Shown one piece after another: positions 8,236 through 17,073 of a stretch of DNA of 64,000 bases. This DNA comes from an uncultured Winogradskyella sp. (lineage in GTDB: Bacteria > Bacteroidota > Bacteroidia > Flavobacteriales > Flavobacteriaceae). Each line of letters opens with the position of its first letter. Within the stretch, counting starts at the first letter, position 1. The position numbers and the translations under genes were made by a program. The notes beneath the pieces were generated by a model. It made no database searches. It had not been told where the DNA came from and worked only from the letters and a program-made list of their open reading frames with translations. Location: positions 1 through 64,000 of the forward strand of contig NZ_CANMIW010000004.1 in assembly GCF_947498005.1 (NCBI RefSeq). Reading direction: 5' to 3'.

Positions 8236-8937
8236 TTAATGACACTCAATAGCACTAGAAGCCATTTCTATCATTGGAGCAGGAGAGATGTAAGGAATTC
8301 CTAAGCCTAAACCACGGAGAATAAACAAAACACCAATAATAACCACAAATACAGGAATTGCTTTTTGTATACGTTGTTTTATTGTGGAATTTAAAAACTT
8401 GCCTAAATAAATAGCTGTGGTCATTAGAGGAATAGTGCCAAGCCCAAAAAGAAGCATATACAAACTTCCTTGTAATAAACTGCCTGTAGCAACAGCTCCA
8501 AAAACAGCCATATATACTAAGCCACAAGGCAAAAATCCGTTAAGAAAACCTATAGTTAAAAAGGTGTCAGCAGTTTTCTTTTTTAAGGCTTTCCCTAAAG
8601 ATGTTTTTACCTTAGAGATGAGTTTATATAGTGGTTTTGAAAGATTGTATTTGCTAATTGTTTTATGCGGTAAAAGAACAATGACGATCATTAATAGTCC
8701 AATAACAACTGAGAGTTGTTGTTGCACGCCAAAGAGGTAAAAGCTTTTACCTAAGATACCAAAAGCTAAGCCAATAAGACTATAAGCTAAAAGTCTTCCG
8801 ATATGATAAATGGCAACTTGACTTACTTTTTTAAATGAGTTAGAGCGATCTACTGGTAACATAAAGGCAATTGGTCCACACATACCTACGCAGTGCAAAC
8901 TTCCTAATAAACCTAATATGAGCCCAGAAACTAACAT
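8236..8937 (-). CDS. SafE/UreH-like membrane protein of the cco cluster
   Basis: This 233-residue inner-membrane protein has about six TM helices. The first carries GLLGSLHCVGMCGPIAF, the hallmark of the TauE/SafE and UreH-like transmembrane family that accompanies cbb3 oxidase assembly genes and other metal systems. The paired cysteines and histidine in that helix suggest handling of copper or a thiol. The gene ends the cco cluster: its start directly abuts the ccoH stop. A role in copper delivery to the oxidase is inference from position. A general transporter function cannot be excluded. Confidence 0.75.
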   Translation of the reverse strand: MLVSGLILGLLGSLHCVGMCGPIAFMLPVDRSNSFKKVSQVAIYHIGRLLAYSLIGLAFGILGKSFYLFGVQQQLSVVIGLLMIVIVLLPHKTISKYNLSKPLYKLISKVKTSLGKALKKKTADTFLTIGFLNGFLPCGLVYMAVFGAVATGSLLQGSLYMLLFGLGTIPLMTTAIYLGKFLNSTIKQRIQKAIPVFVVIIGVLFILRGLGLGIPYISPAPMIEMASSAIECH

Positions 8938-9384
8938 TTAGTAATTGATGTCTTCTTTAAATAAGTAAGAATTAGTATTATATTTCCAATCTATTTTAAG
9001 GTTCCAACGACCATCCAACAAGCGATTGTCAGGTATGAGCAAATTGTGGTTAGATAATGAAATTGGCGTTTCAAAATCTAGTTGCTTGTTAGATGGTCTG
9101 TATAGGAACACTTTTCCTGAGATTGAATTAATAGCTAAATCCTTTGGAAATGTTATTACAATTCCTTCATTCGTTTTTTTCCAAGTTAAATTAGAATTTA
9201 AATTTTTAGAATTATTCTCTTTATCAATATCTGCTTGAAATTCTAATTCTTGTCCGTAGTAATCTTCTACAACCAAATCATGGTCGTATTTATCATTTGT
9301 ACTCATACTAATAACAAAATACATTATGAATGAAATAAAACATACAAATGCAATTACTATTGCTGTTCCCCAATTTATTTTCAT
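8938..9384 (-). CDS. ccoH: FixH/CcoH family protein
   Basis: This 148-residue single-TM protein (helix at about 6-27) has an extracytoplasmic beta domain of the FixH type, with VEDYYGQELEFQADID after the helix. CcoH stabilises the assembling cbb3 oxidase. I place the start at the ATG at 9384, giving MKINWGTAIV. An upstream in-frame TTG at 9399 lies inside a perfect palindrome (TTCCCAATTGGGAA at 9393-9406) and adds five residues without family resemblance. The gene lies between ccoG and the SafE-like gene. Confidence 0.82.
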   Translation of the reverse strand: MKINWGTAIVIAFVCFISFIMYFVISMSTNDKYDHDLVVEDYYGQELEFQADIDKENNSKNLNSNLTWKKTNEGIVITFPKDLAINSISGKVFLYRPSNKQLDFETPISLSNHNLLIPDNRLLDGRWNLKIDWKYNTNSYLFKEDINY

Positions 9385-9426
9385 ATTTCTACTTCCCAAT
9401 TGGGAACCTCCATTTTTTTAATTGTC

Positions 9427-9447
9427 ATCCTGAACTCCTTTCAGGAT
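9427..9447. repeat. REP-like hairpin in the ccoG-ccoH gap
   Basis: Perfect arms ATCCTGAA (9427-9434) and TTCAGGAT (9440-9447) surround a five-base loop. The first ten bases, ATCCTGAACT, recur in the hairpin at 1688-1708. It interrupts an otherwise tight operon with a 108-base gap and might tune mRNA stability or end part of the transcription. No T run follows directly. Confidence 0.4.
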
Positions 9448-9492
9448 CTCATATTATACTTAGTTACTGTATTGAAGCCATTTCCTCATTTA

Positions 9493-10917
9493 TTAATTAA
9501 AACTTCGAGGGCCTAAAAACGTTACAGATGTATGTTCAATTAATTCGCCATTACTGTAAAGGTCAATCATAACTTCATTTTTATCTCCTGACAAATCACT
9601 TTGTTTCAATTCAATAAATAATGTGCCTTCTGCGATACCTTGAGCATCTACTTTAAAGGTGTCTGATGTTGAAACCACGTTAATAGTTCCGTCCCAACCT
9701 CTCAGTTTAAAGGTTAAATCATCTATGTTTTCTGACGTTTTATTAACCAGTTTGAATGTATAAACATTACTGATTATACCATTATCCTTATGCTCGTAAA
9801 GTTGTCCTGGTAATCGTAAAATACGGGCTTCAACATCACTTCTCAATAAGAGCATACCAGCCAAAACACCAACTAAAATGGTAAGTACAGCTATATAACC
9901 CTTTAAACGAGGCGTTAATTTAAAAGATTCTTTTTTCTCAATTTCATCTTCACTTGCAAATCGAATTAAGCCTTTAGGTAGGTTGATACTTTCCATAATG
10001 TGGTCGCACTCATCAATACACGCAGTGCAATTCACACATTCTAATTGTGTACCGTTTCTAATATCTATACCAGTAGGACAAACATTTACACACTGCGAAC
10101 AGTCAATGCAATCGCCATGTCCAAGTGCTTCACGATCTTCATTTTTTCTGAATTTCTTTCTACCGTTTTCAGCTTCTCCTCGTTTATGATCGTAAGCTAC
10201 AACGATAGATTTATTATCTAATAATACGCCTTGTAAACGTCCATAAGGGCAAGCTATAATACAAACTTGTTCTCTAAACCAAGCGAATATAAAATAGAAT
10301 ACTGCAGTAAATATCAGTAAAGGAATTAGCGTACTTGTATGTTCAAAAGGGCCTTCAGTTATATATTTTATGAGTTTATCGCCTCCAATTAAATAGGCCA
10401 AAAACACATTAGCAATGACAAATGAAATAATTAAAAAGATAAACCATTTTAAAACACGTTTTCTAATTTTCTCAGCATCCCATTTTTGACGAGCCAATCG
10501 CATTTGTTTATTTCGGTCGCCATCAATCCAGTATTCAATGCGTCTAAAAACCATTTCTAAAAATATGGTTTGCGGACAGATCCATCCGCAAAAAACACGA
10601 CCAAATCCTACCGTAAATAGAGTGATAAAAACCACACCAATTAACATTGAGATGACAAAAAGATAGAAATCTTGTGGCCAAAAAGGAAAACCAAAAATAT
10701 TGAAACGCCTTTCTAAAATATTAAATAGTAGAAACTGATTACCATTGATTTTTATAAAAGGTGCAGCTAGTAAAAAGGCCAATAAAATATAGCTAACTAA
10801 TTTGCGCTTTTCATATAATGGACCAGAGGGTTTTTTAGGGAAAACCCATTTACGTTTCCCTTCCTCATCAATGGTACCAATTGAGTCTCTAAATATTTCT
10901 TTATCTGGCGTTTCCAT
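9493..10917 (-). CDS. ccoG: cbb3 oxidase accessory protein CcoG (FixG)
   Basis: This 474-residue membrane ferredoxin of the cbb3 assembly cluster is thought to reduce copper for delivery to the oxidase. It has about five TM helices. Early cytoplasmic motifs are CGWICPQTIFLEMVFRR and CIIACPYGRLQG. Two 4Fe-4S motifs follow near the middle (CIDCSQCVNVCP and CVNCTACIDEC). A C-terminal extracytoplasmic immunoglobulin-like domain (about 360-474) completes the FixG architecture. The gene follows ccoP by 22 bases and is part of the cco operon. Confidence 0.93.
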   Translation of the reverse strand: METPDKEIFRDSIGTIDEEGKRKWVFPKKPSGPLYEKRKLVSYILLAFLLAAPFIKINGNQFLLFNILERRFNIFGFPFWPQDFYLFVISMLIGVVFITLFTVGFGRVFCGWICPQTIFLEMVFRRIEYWIDGDRNKQMRLARQKWDAEKIRKRVLKWFIFLIISFVIANVFLAYLIGGDKLIKYITEGPFEHTSTLIPLLIFTAVFYFIFAWFREQVCIIACPYGRLQGVLLDNKSIVVAYDHKRGEAENGRKKFRKNEDREALGHGDCIDCSQCVNVCPTGIDIRNGTQLECVNCTACIDECDHIMESINLPKGLIRFASEDEIEKKESFKLTPRLKGYIAVLTILVGVLAGMLLLRSDVEARILRLPGQLYEHKDNGIISNVYTFKLVNKTSENIDDLTFKLRGWDGTINVVSTSDTFKVDAQGIAEGTLFIELKQSDLSGDKNEVMIDLYSNGELIEHTSVTFLGPRSFN

Positions 10918-10939
10918 TTTTTTTATTGAATAACTATTA

Positions 10940-11926
10940 TTAGTTATTTGATACTACAGTTTCAGCAGTGTCAGTTGTTTCTTCTGCAGAATCTTCAGCG
11001 CTTTCTTCAGTAGATTCGGTATCCATATTTTCAGGGCTTTCAGCATTTTCGTCTACCCAAATATCGCCTTCCGCAGCTTTAGGTTCTGCTGGTGTTGTAC
11101 CTTGAAATTGTAGCACATAACTAGCCACTTGTGCAATCTCTAAAGGACTCAATCCTTCTTTTTTCCAAGATATCATTCCTTTACCATCACGTCCACCTTG
11201 AGAAACGGTTTTAAATACATTTTTAATTCCGCCTCCTAAAATCCAATGTTTATCGGTTAAGTTTGGACCAATACTTCCGCCACCATCGGCTTTATGACAA
11301 GCCACACAGTTAGTTTCAAATATTTTTTTACCAGCATTTAAATCGCTTGTCTCTGTTAGTAGTTCTACGGTGTTAAAATCAACAAGTCCTTTAGCTGTTC
11401 TTTTATATTCTTCAATGGCAGCATTGGCCTCTGCATATTCAATTTCGTATTCTACGAATTGGTCATCTGCATTAAAGACGTGGTAACGTACCATATAGAT
11501 CACAGCAAATACAATTGAGATATAGAAACTATAAACCCACCATGGTGGTAAATTGTTATCTAATTCTTTAATACCATCGTAGTTATGGTCTAATATAATT
11601 TCGCCTTCTTCTTCAATTGGTTTTTGTTTACCAAGTAATTTTGAATAAATAGCTTTCGCTTTTGTGAACTGAGGCGATTTTGTTCTAGACGCTAAATAAC
11701 GCTCTTTACTTTTTTCATCTAAACTTTGAAAAAGGATGTTATCTAAGGATCCAACAATACCTTCTATTCCAATTAAAACTAAAAGTACAAGTAATAGGAA
11801 TAATAAAATAATGGGTTGCTCTATAAATGCAGGTTTATCGCCTGATTCTACAAAGTACTCAACGAGACCAGCAATGGTAAAAAAGATTACAGGTACTCTA
11901 ATGTATGATGGTATTAAATGTCTCAT
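10940..11926 (-). CDS. ccoP: cbb3 oxidase subunit III, single-heme CcoP
   Basis: This 328-residue membrane-anchored cytochrome c has two N-terminal TM helices (about 9-25 and 38-55), a charged cytoplasmic stretch, a third TM helix at about 130-147 and a cytochrome c domain. Only one heme motif is present (C207, C210, H211 in CVACH), with M251 as the likely axial ligand. The proteobacterial CcoP has two. An acidic, low-complexity tail covers about 275-328. The start overlaps the end of ccoQ by four bases (ATGA), so translation is coupled. It should pass electrons to the CcoN-O core. Confidence 0.9.
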   Translation of the reverse strand: MRHLIPSYIRVPVIFFTIAGLVEYFVESGDKPAFIEQPIILLFLLLVLLVLIGIEGIVGSLDNILFQSLDEKSKERYLASRTKSPQFTKAKAIYSKLLGKQKPIEEEGEIILDHNYDGIKELDNNLPPWWVYSFYISIVFAVIYMVRYHVFNADDQFVEYEIEYAEANAAIEEYKRTAKGLVDFNTVELLTETSDLNAGKKIFETNCVACHKADGGGSIGPNLTDKHWILGGGIKNVFKTVSQGGRDGKGMISWKKEGLSPLEIAQVASYVLQFQGTTPAEPKAAEGDIWVDENAESPENMDTESTEESAEDSAEETTDTAETVVSNN

Positions 11927-12108
11927 ATCTCAGTATCGTTTTGGTTGTCTAATGGTATATTACTAACGTTTGTTATATAGTCTTTCTTAGCAGTTATTAC
12001 CCAATAGAATAACACTACAAAAAAGATGAAGAATATAAGAAGTGATATCATTGGGTATATCTCTATACCTGTGATACTTTCTAAATGGCCTTTTATAAAT
12101 TTGAACAT
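11923..12108 (-). CDS. ccoQ: CcoQ-like small subunit
   Basis: This 61-residue protein has one TM helix (about 20-41) and a polar C-terminus, lying between the fused ccoNO gene and ccoP and overlapping ccoP by four bases. Size, topology and position match CcoQ, the non-catalytic subunit that stabilises cbb3 oxidases. The sequence itself is poorly conserved, so position carries most of the weight. Confidence 0.75.
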   Translation of the reverse strand: MFKFIKGHLESITGIEIYPMISLLIFFIFFVVLFYWVITAKKDYITNVSNIPLDNQNDTEI

Positions 12109-12114
12109 AGTATC

Positions 12115-14322
12115 TTAGTTTTGTGCAGTTTCGTTTATAATATCCTTAACTTTTATATCTGTACCTAGTCGCTGTAAATAAGCAATCATGGCAACAATCT
12201 CTCTATTTCGCATTTCTACGAATTCAGCTCCAGAGTTGGCTTTATCAGCTTCGTAAGAGGCTACAAAATCTGGATCGCTGTATAAGTTTTTCTCAATCTG
12301 AGTGCCTTGTTCTAACATAGAGGCTTGAGCGTTTGCAATATCTTCTTCAGAATATGGAACACCTAGAGATACCATGGCTTCCATTTTCTTTTCAGTCATA
12401 GATTTATCGAGTTTAGCACCTTCTCCAACAATCAACCATTTGTAAGATGGCATAATAGAACCTGTTGAAGTACTCTGAGGATCGTACATGTGGTTAAAGT
12501 GCCAGTTGTCTGAGTATTTTCCTCCAACTCTATGTAAATCTGGTCCTGTACGTTTACTTCCCCAAAGGAAGGGATGATCGTAAACAAATTCTCCTGCTTT
12601 TGAGTATTCGCCATAACGCTCAACTTCTGATCTAAATGGACGTACCATTTGCGAGTGACAACCAACACAACCTTCTCTTATATAAAGGTCTCTTCCTTCT
12701 AATTCTAAAGGTGTATACGGTTTTACACTCGTTATGGTTGGTATATTAGATTTTACAACAATCGTTGGTACAATCTGTACAATACCACCAATTAAAATAG
12801 CAATGGTTGCGTAAATAGTTAATTGAATTGGTTTACGCTCTAACCAAGTATGCCATCCTTCTCCAGCTACTCGTTTTTTAGACACACGTTTTAAGGCAGG
12901 TGCTTCAGCAAGTTCATCTGTGACTTTATGTTTAGAGGTAACGACCGTCATAATTACATTAACCACTAAAATCAGCATTCCTGTAATATAAAGTGTACCA
13001 CCAATTGCTCGCATCCAATACATTGGCATAATTTCAGTTACAGTTTCTAAGAAGTTACCGTAGAATAAAGTACCATCTGGCTTAAATTGTTTCCACATAC
13101 TTGCTTGTTGAAAACCAGCAACATACATTGGTAACGCATATAGTAAGATACCTAAAGTACCTATCCAGAAATGAATATTTGCTAAACCTATAGAGTATAG
13201 TTTTGTTTTAAATAATTTTGGGATCAGGTAATAAATCATACCAAAAGCTAAGAAACCATTCCATGCTAATGCACCAACATGCACGTGTGCAATAATCCAA
13301 TCTGTAAAGTGCGCAATGGCGTTTACATTTTTAAGCGATAACATTGGTCCTTCAAAAGTTGCCATACCATAGCCAGTAATCGCTACAACCATGAATTTTA
13401 AAACTGGGTCTGTACGTACTTTATCCCAAGCGCCACGCAAGGTTAATAACCCGTTAATCATTCCTCCCCAAGATGGCATTAATAACATTACTGAGAATGC
13501 TACACCTAAGTGCTGAGCCCATTCTGGCAAAGCAGTATATAATAAATGGTGTGGTCCTGCCCAAATGTATATGAAGATTAAAGACCAAAAGTGAACAATA
13601 GATAACCTATAAGAATAAACTGGTCTGTTTGCGGCTTTAGGAACAAAGTAATACATTAAACCTAAAAACGGTGTCGTTAAGAAAAAGGCAACGGCATTAT
13701 GTCCATACCACCATTGCACTAAGGCATCTTGAACGCCTGCATAAACAGAATAACTCTTCATGCTTGTTAAACTAATAGGTAGTTCTAAACTATTAAAAAT
13801 ATGAAGTACAGCTACAGTGACAAATGTGGCTAAGTAAAACCAAATGGCAACATATAAGTGACGTTGACGACGCTTTAAAATTGTAGCAATCATGTTGATA
13901 CCAAAAACAACCCAAACGACTGCAATAGCGATATCAAATGGCCATTCTAATTCGGCATATTCTTTAGATGTTGTATAACCTAAAGGTAAAGTAATAGCTG
14001 CACCAACAATAATGAGTTGCCATGCCCAAAAATTGATATTACTTAAAACATCACTAAACATTCTCGCTTTTAATAAACGTTGTAATGAATAATAAACGCC
14101 TGCAAAAATGGCATTACCCACAAAGGCAAAGATAACTGCGTTGGTGTGTAAGGGTCTTAAACGACCAAAACTTAACCAAGATATACCATCGGTCATGTTT
14201 GGGAATAAAAACATAAAAGCCAGTAGTAAACCTACGAGCATACCAACCACACCAAAAACAATTGTGGCATAGAGGAATTTTTTAACGATTTTATTATCGT
14301 AATAGAATTGTTGCATTTCCAT
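12115..14322 (-). CDS. ccoNO: cbb3 cytochrome oxidase, fused CcoN-CcoO
   Basis: This 735-residue protein joins subunits I and II. Residues of about 1-480 are the 12-helix heme-copper core, with histidine ligands in RPLHTNAV, in [10 protein letters not shown], in GPHHLLY and in [13 protein letters not shown] further TM helix at about 505-525 leads into a CcoO-type cytochrome c domain with C552, C555 and H556 (CVGCH) in the context [15 protein letters not shown]. In proteobacteria these are separate genes; the fusion is common in Bacteroidota. The protein reduces oxygen to water at high affinity and pumps protons. It is the main enzyme of the operon controlled from 14538-14581. Confidence 0.95.
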   Translation of the reverse strand: MEMQQFYYDNKIVKKFLYATIVFGVVGMLVGLLLAFMFLFPNMTDGISWLSFGRLRPLHTNAVIFAFVGNAIFAGVYYSLQRLLKARMFSDVLSNINFWAWQLIIVGAAITLPLGYTTSKEYAELEWPFDIAIAVVWVVFGINMIATILKRRQRHLYVAIWFYLATFVTVAVLHIFNSLELPISLTSMKSYSVYAGVQDALVQWWYGHNAVAFFLTTPFLGLMYYFVPKAANRPVYSYRLSIVHFWSLIFIYIWAGPHHLLYTALPEWAQHLGVAFSVMLLMPSWGGMINGLLTLRGAWDKVRTDPVLKFMVVAITGYGMATFEGPMLSLKNVNAIAHFTDWIIAHVHVGALAWNGFLAFGMIYYLIPKLFKTKLYSIGLANIHFWIGTLGILLYALPMYVAGFQQASMWKQFKPDGTLFYGNFLETVTEIMPMYWMRAIGGTLYITGMLILVVNVIMTVVTSKHKVTDELAEAPALKRVSKKRVAGEGWHTWLERKPIQLTIYATIAILIGGIVQIVPTIVVKSNIPTITSVKPYTPLELEGRDLYIREGCVGCHSQMVRPFRSEVERYGEYSKAGEFVYDHPFLWGSKRTGPDLHRVGGKYSDNWHFNHMYDPQSTSTGSIMPSYKWLIVGEGAKLDKSMTEKKMEAMVSLGVPYSEEDIANAQASMLEQGTQIEKNLYSDPDFVASYEADKANSGAEFVEMRNREIVAMIAYLQRLGTDIKVKDIINETAQN

Positions 14323-14332
14323 ATTAAAAAAA

Positions 14333-14518
14333 TTAGTCGGTTTTAGTTTGTTTTATTGTATTGGTTTGTTCTTTTACAAGTTCGTCTTCAAAGAGCATGC
14401 GTACAGAAGGTGTGTAGTCATCATCATATTGACCAGATCTTACAGCCATTATAAAAATGACGAAGAATGTAACGCCAACAACGACGCTAACAGTTAATAA
14501 AATATAAATAACACTCAT
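14333..14518 (-). CDS. ccoS: cbb3 oxidase maturation protein CcoS
   Basis: This 61-residue protein has one N-terminal TM helix (about 3-25) followed by [22 protein letters not shown], a recognisable CcoS segment. CcoS is needed to insert heme b and copper into CcoN. It is the first gene of the ccoS-NO-Q-P-G-H operon. Its start lies 20 bases downstream of the -7 element, in a position typical for an FNR-activated promoter. Confidence 0.88.
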   Translation of the reverse strand: MSVIYILLTVSVVVGVTFFVIFIMAVRSGQYDDDYTPSVRMLFEDELVKEQTNTIKQTKTD

Positions 14519-14537
14519 ACCTACTGAAGTTATGGTT

Positions 14538-14581
14538 CAAAATTACGTTTCAACTTTTTTGTAAAACATGACAATTATCAT
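14538..14581 (-). promoter_or_regulatory. cco operon promoter: FNR-type box plus -7 element
   Basis: On the minus strand, ATGATAATTGTCAT (14581-14568) lies inside a longer perfect dyad, AACATGA-N6-TCATGTT (14565-14584). After exactly 22 nt comes TAATTTTG (14545-14538), the same -7 element as at hemN. The box would be centred near -42, where FNR-class activators contact RNA polymerase. Confidence 0.78.
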
Positions 14582-14591
14582 GTTACATTTT

Positions 14592-16967
14592 TTATTTTAT
14601 TTTTCGCCCTAATAAGTTGGTGGCAATGGTTGTGAAAACAACAATGCTAATAGAACTTAAAGGCATAAGGATGGCAGCAACAACGGGTTCTAACTGCCCT
14701 GTTACTGCAAAATATAATCCTATGACGTTATAGATAAATGACAGCACGAAGCTCCATTTAATAATTTTTATGGCCGATTTTGAAGCGTTTATATAAGTAT
14801 ACAATTCTTCAAATTTTGTAGCATCTAAGATGGCATCACAAGCAGGCGAAAACACATTAACATCTTCAGAAATAGCTATACCTACATCGCTTTGTGCTAA
14901 AGCTCCAGCATCATTTAATCCGTCGCCAATCATTAATACTTTTGCGTCTTCAGATTGATGGTATTTTATAAAATCGAGTTTATCTTCTGGCTTCTGATTG
15001 AAAATGAGTTTAGTTTTAGCAGGAAGTAATTTTTTCAAGTTTTCGCGTTCTCCTTCATTATCGCCAGATAGAATGACCAAATCAAACTGTTGCTTCAATT
15101 GATTAAATAATTTTGAAACACCTTTTCTATAACTATTATAAAACGTGAATTTTCCTTTATAAACATTGTTACTACTGACATGAACCGTTGTGTTTAAAAC
15201 CGCTGTGTCATTAGGATTACCTACAAAACTTGCCGAGCCAATTTTCATGTTAACAGCATTGTGCTTTGCTTCAATACCTTTGCCAATGTGTTCTTCAAAA
15301 GCATCAAGCGTTACGATATTATTTTCCTGTAAAACATTATACAAGGTTCTACTTAAAGGATGATTAGAACCTCTAAGTGAGTTTTTAAGCACTATGTTTT
15401 CAGAATCGGATAATAAGTCGCCATCGTACTCAGCATTACTTTCTTTGTTGGATGTAATGGTTCCTGTTTTATCAAAAATCACAGTATTTATCTGTGCAAG
15501 TTGCTCAATAACACTAGCGTTTTTTACGTAGAATTTTTGTTTTCCTAAGATTCTAAGAAGATTACCAAAAGTAAATGGTGCAGAAAGCGCAATAGCACAA
15601 GGACAAGCAATAATGAGCACAGCCGTAAAGACATTCATGGCCTTTGTACTATCTGTAAATAACCAAAACGTGGTGGCTATTATTGAGATGGTTAAAATAG
15701 CAATGGTAAAATGCTTGCTTATTGTATTGGTAATATTAGTAAAGCCATCCTCTTTGTTTTTATTGAAAACATCGTTACTCCATAATTGCGTTAGGTAACT
15801 TTGCTCAACAGATTTTAGAGCTTCCATTTCTATAACGCCTTTAGTTTGTTTGCCTCCAGCAAAGAGCTTGTCTCCCGATTGTTTAGAAACAGTTTGCGAT
15901 TCGCCAGTAACAAAACTGTAATCTATTTTAGCGTTTCCGTTTATGAGAATACCATCTACAGGAATTAATTCTTCGTTTCTAATTAAAATACGGTCGCCTT
16001 TTTCTATATCATAAACTTGAATAGAATTTTCGCTTCCTTCTTTATCAATCTTAGTAATTGCAATAGGAAAGTAGGATTTATAATCGCGCTCAAAGGATAA
16101 GAAATCGTAAGTTTTTTGTTGAAAGAATTTACCAACTAATAAAAAGAATACCAAACCAGCTAAACTATCGAAAAAGCCTGAACCTAAGTCAAAAATAATT
16201 TCAATAGTACTTCTAAAAAATAATACCGAAATTCCTAAAGCAATAGGCACATCAATATTTAGAAGTTTTGCTTTGAGACCTTTAAAAGCTGAAACAAAAT
16301 AATCTTGTGCCGAATAGAATACAATAGGAAGCGATAGCGCAAACATTAACCACCTAAATAAAGGTTTGTACTGTTCTAACCAAAATTCGTTCACTTCAAA
16401 ATACTCAGGAAACGATAAAAACATAATGTTGCCAAAGCCAAAAGCTGCAACACCAAGTTTGTAAATTAAGGTTCTATTGATGTGTTGTTTTCCTGATTTA
16501 AAATCGTCTAAACTGATATAAGGTTCATAGCCAATAGAACTTAATAATAAGACAACAGACTTTAAATTTGTGCTTTCAGAATTATAGGTTACCCTTAGGG
16601 TTTTCTTACCAAAATTGACTTGAGAATCTGAAATATTAGGATTTAATTTGTTGAGGTTTTCTAATATCCAAATACAAGAACTACAGTGAATATGCGGAAT
16701 ATAAAGCGTAGCAATTTCTATGGAATCACTTCTGAATTCCGTAAGCTTTTCTATAATGTTATCTTGCGAAAGAAAATCGTATTTACCTTCAATTTCTTTT
16801 GGGATTGCTCCTGGCGAATTCTGTAAATCGTAATAACAAGTTAGGTCGTTTTCGTTAAAAATTTCAAAAACTGTTTTACAGCCATTACAGCAGAATGATT
16901 TTTCTTGAAATGTGATTGGATGATTACCACAGTCATCTCCACAATGAAAACACGTATTGTTTTCCAT
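14592..16967 (-). CDS. ccoI: Copper-exporting P-type ATPase for cbb3 assembly (CcoI/FixI)
   Basis: This 791-residue P1B ATPase starts with a cysteine-rich metal-binding segment (C6, C9, C13, then CCNGC at 26-30). A heavy-metal-associated domain follows with C95 and C98 (HCSSC). Further on are the TM metal site CPC at C455-C457, the phosphorylation site DKTGT at D499 and the hinge GDGLNDAG. The extra N-terminal cysteine domain distinguishes CcoI/FixI from detoxifying CopA. It moves copper across the inner membrane for the oxidase. The gene is separate from the ccoS operon. It has its own FNR-type promoter and diverges from the Crp/Fnr gene. Confidence 0.92.
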   Translation of the reverse strand: MENNTCFHCGDDCGNHPITFQEKSFCCNGCKTVFEIFNENDLTCYYDLQNSPGAIPKEIEGKYDFLSQDNIIEKLTEFRSDSIEIATLYIPHIHCSSCIWILENLNKLNPNISDSQVNFGKKTLRVTYNSESTNLKSVVLLLSSIGYEPYISLDDFKSGKQHINRTLIYKLGVAAFGFGNIMFLSFPEYFEVNEFWLEQYKPLFRWLMFALSLPIVFYSAQDYFVSAFKGLKAKLLNIDVPIALGISVLFFRSTIEIIFDLGSGFFDSLAGLVFFLLVGKFFQQKTYDFLSFERDYKSYFPIAITKIDKEGSENSIQVYDIEKGDRILIRNEELIPVDGILINGNAKIDYSFVTGESQTVSKQSGDKLFAGGKQTKGVIEMEALKSVEQSYLTQLWSNDVFNKNKEDGFTNITNTISKHFTIAILTISIIATTFWLFTDSTKAMNVFTAVLIIACPCAIALSAPFTFGNLLRILGKQKFYVKNASVIEQLAQINTVIFDKTGTITSNKESNAEYDGDLLSDSENIVLKNSLRGSNHPLSRTLYNVLQENNIVTLDAFEEHIGKGIEAKHNAVNMKIGSASFVGNPNDTAVLNTTVHVSSNNVYKGKFTFYNSYRKGVSKLFNQLKQQFDLVILSGDNEGERENLKKLLPAKTKLIFNQKPEDKLDFIKYHQSEDAKVLMIGDGLNDAGALAQSDVGIAISEDVNVFSPACDAILDATKFEELYTYINASKSAIKIIKWSFVLSFIYNVIGLYFAVTGQLEPVVAAILMPLSSISIVVFTTIATNLLGRKIK

Positions 16968-16990
16968 ATTAATATTTGCTCAATTATACC

Positions 16991-17006
16991 TGTGACAAAA
17001 GTCACA
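16991..17006. promoter_or_regulatory. CRP-consensus-like palindrome TGTGA-N6-TCACA
   Basis: A perfect dyad, TGTGAC-AAAA-GTCACA, lies between ccoI and the divergent Crp/Fnr gene and covers the presumed -7 region of ccoI. It matches the Escherichia coli CRP consensus, but no cAMP-CRP regulon is established for this lineage. It could be a repressor site, a site for a second Crp-family protein, or chance. Confidence 0.35.
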
Positions 17007-17039
17007 ATACAAGTGGTTTTAAACTATGATATTTGTCAT
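16996..17039 (-). promoter_or_regulatory. ccoI promoter: FNR-type box and weak -7 element
   Basis: On the plus strand the box ATGATATTTGTCAT (17026-17039) differs by one base from the minus-strand cco box. On the minus strand, 22 nt after it, is GACTTTTG (17003-16996), which keeps TTTG of the TAnnTTTG element but has G for the first T. The geometry equals that of hemN and cco. The same box lies 8 nt upstream of a plus-strand TAACTTTG, so it could also repress the regulator gene. Confidence 0.62.
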
Positions 17040-17047
17040 GTTTTGAT

Positions 17048-17055
17048 TAACTTTG
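17048..17055 (+). promoter_or_regulatory. -7 element of the Crp/Fnr regulator gene
   Basis: TAACTTTG matches TAnnTTTG and lies 18 bases before the ATG at 17074. No TTG is found at the usual 17-19 nt upstream. The FNR-type box at 17026-17039 overlaps that region instead, which suggests autoregulation. Confidence 0.5.
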
Positions 17056-17073
17056 AAATAATAGGATATTGCT

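Noticed and set aside
8255..8527. 90-codon frame on the minus strand inside the SafE-like gene
   Set aside because: Same strand but another frame of a clear membrane protein gene; composition is implausible for a protein.
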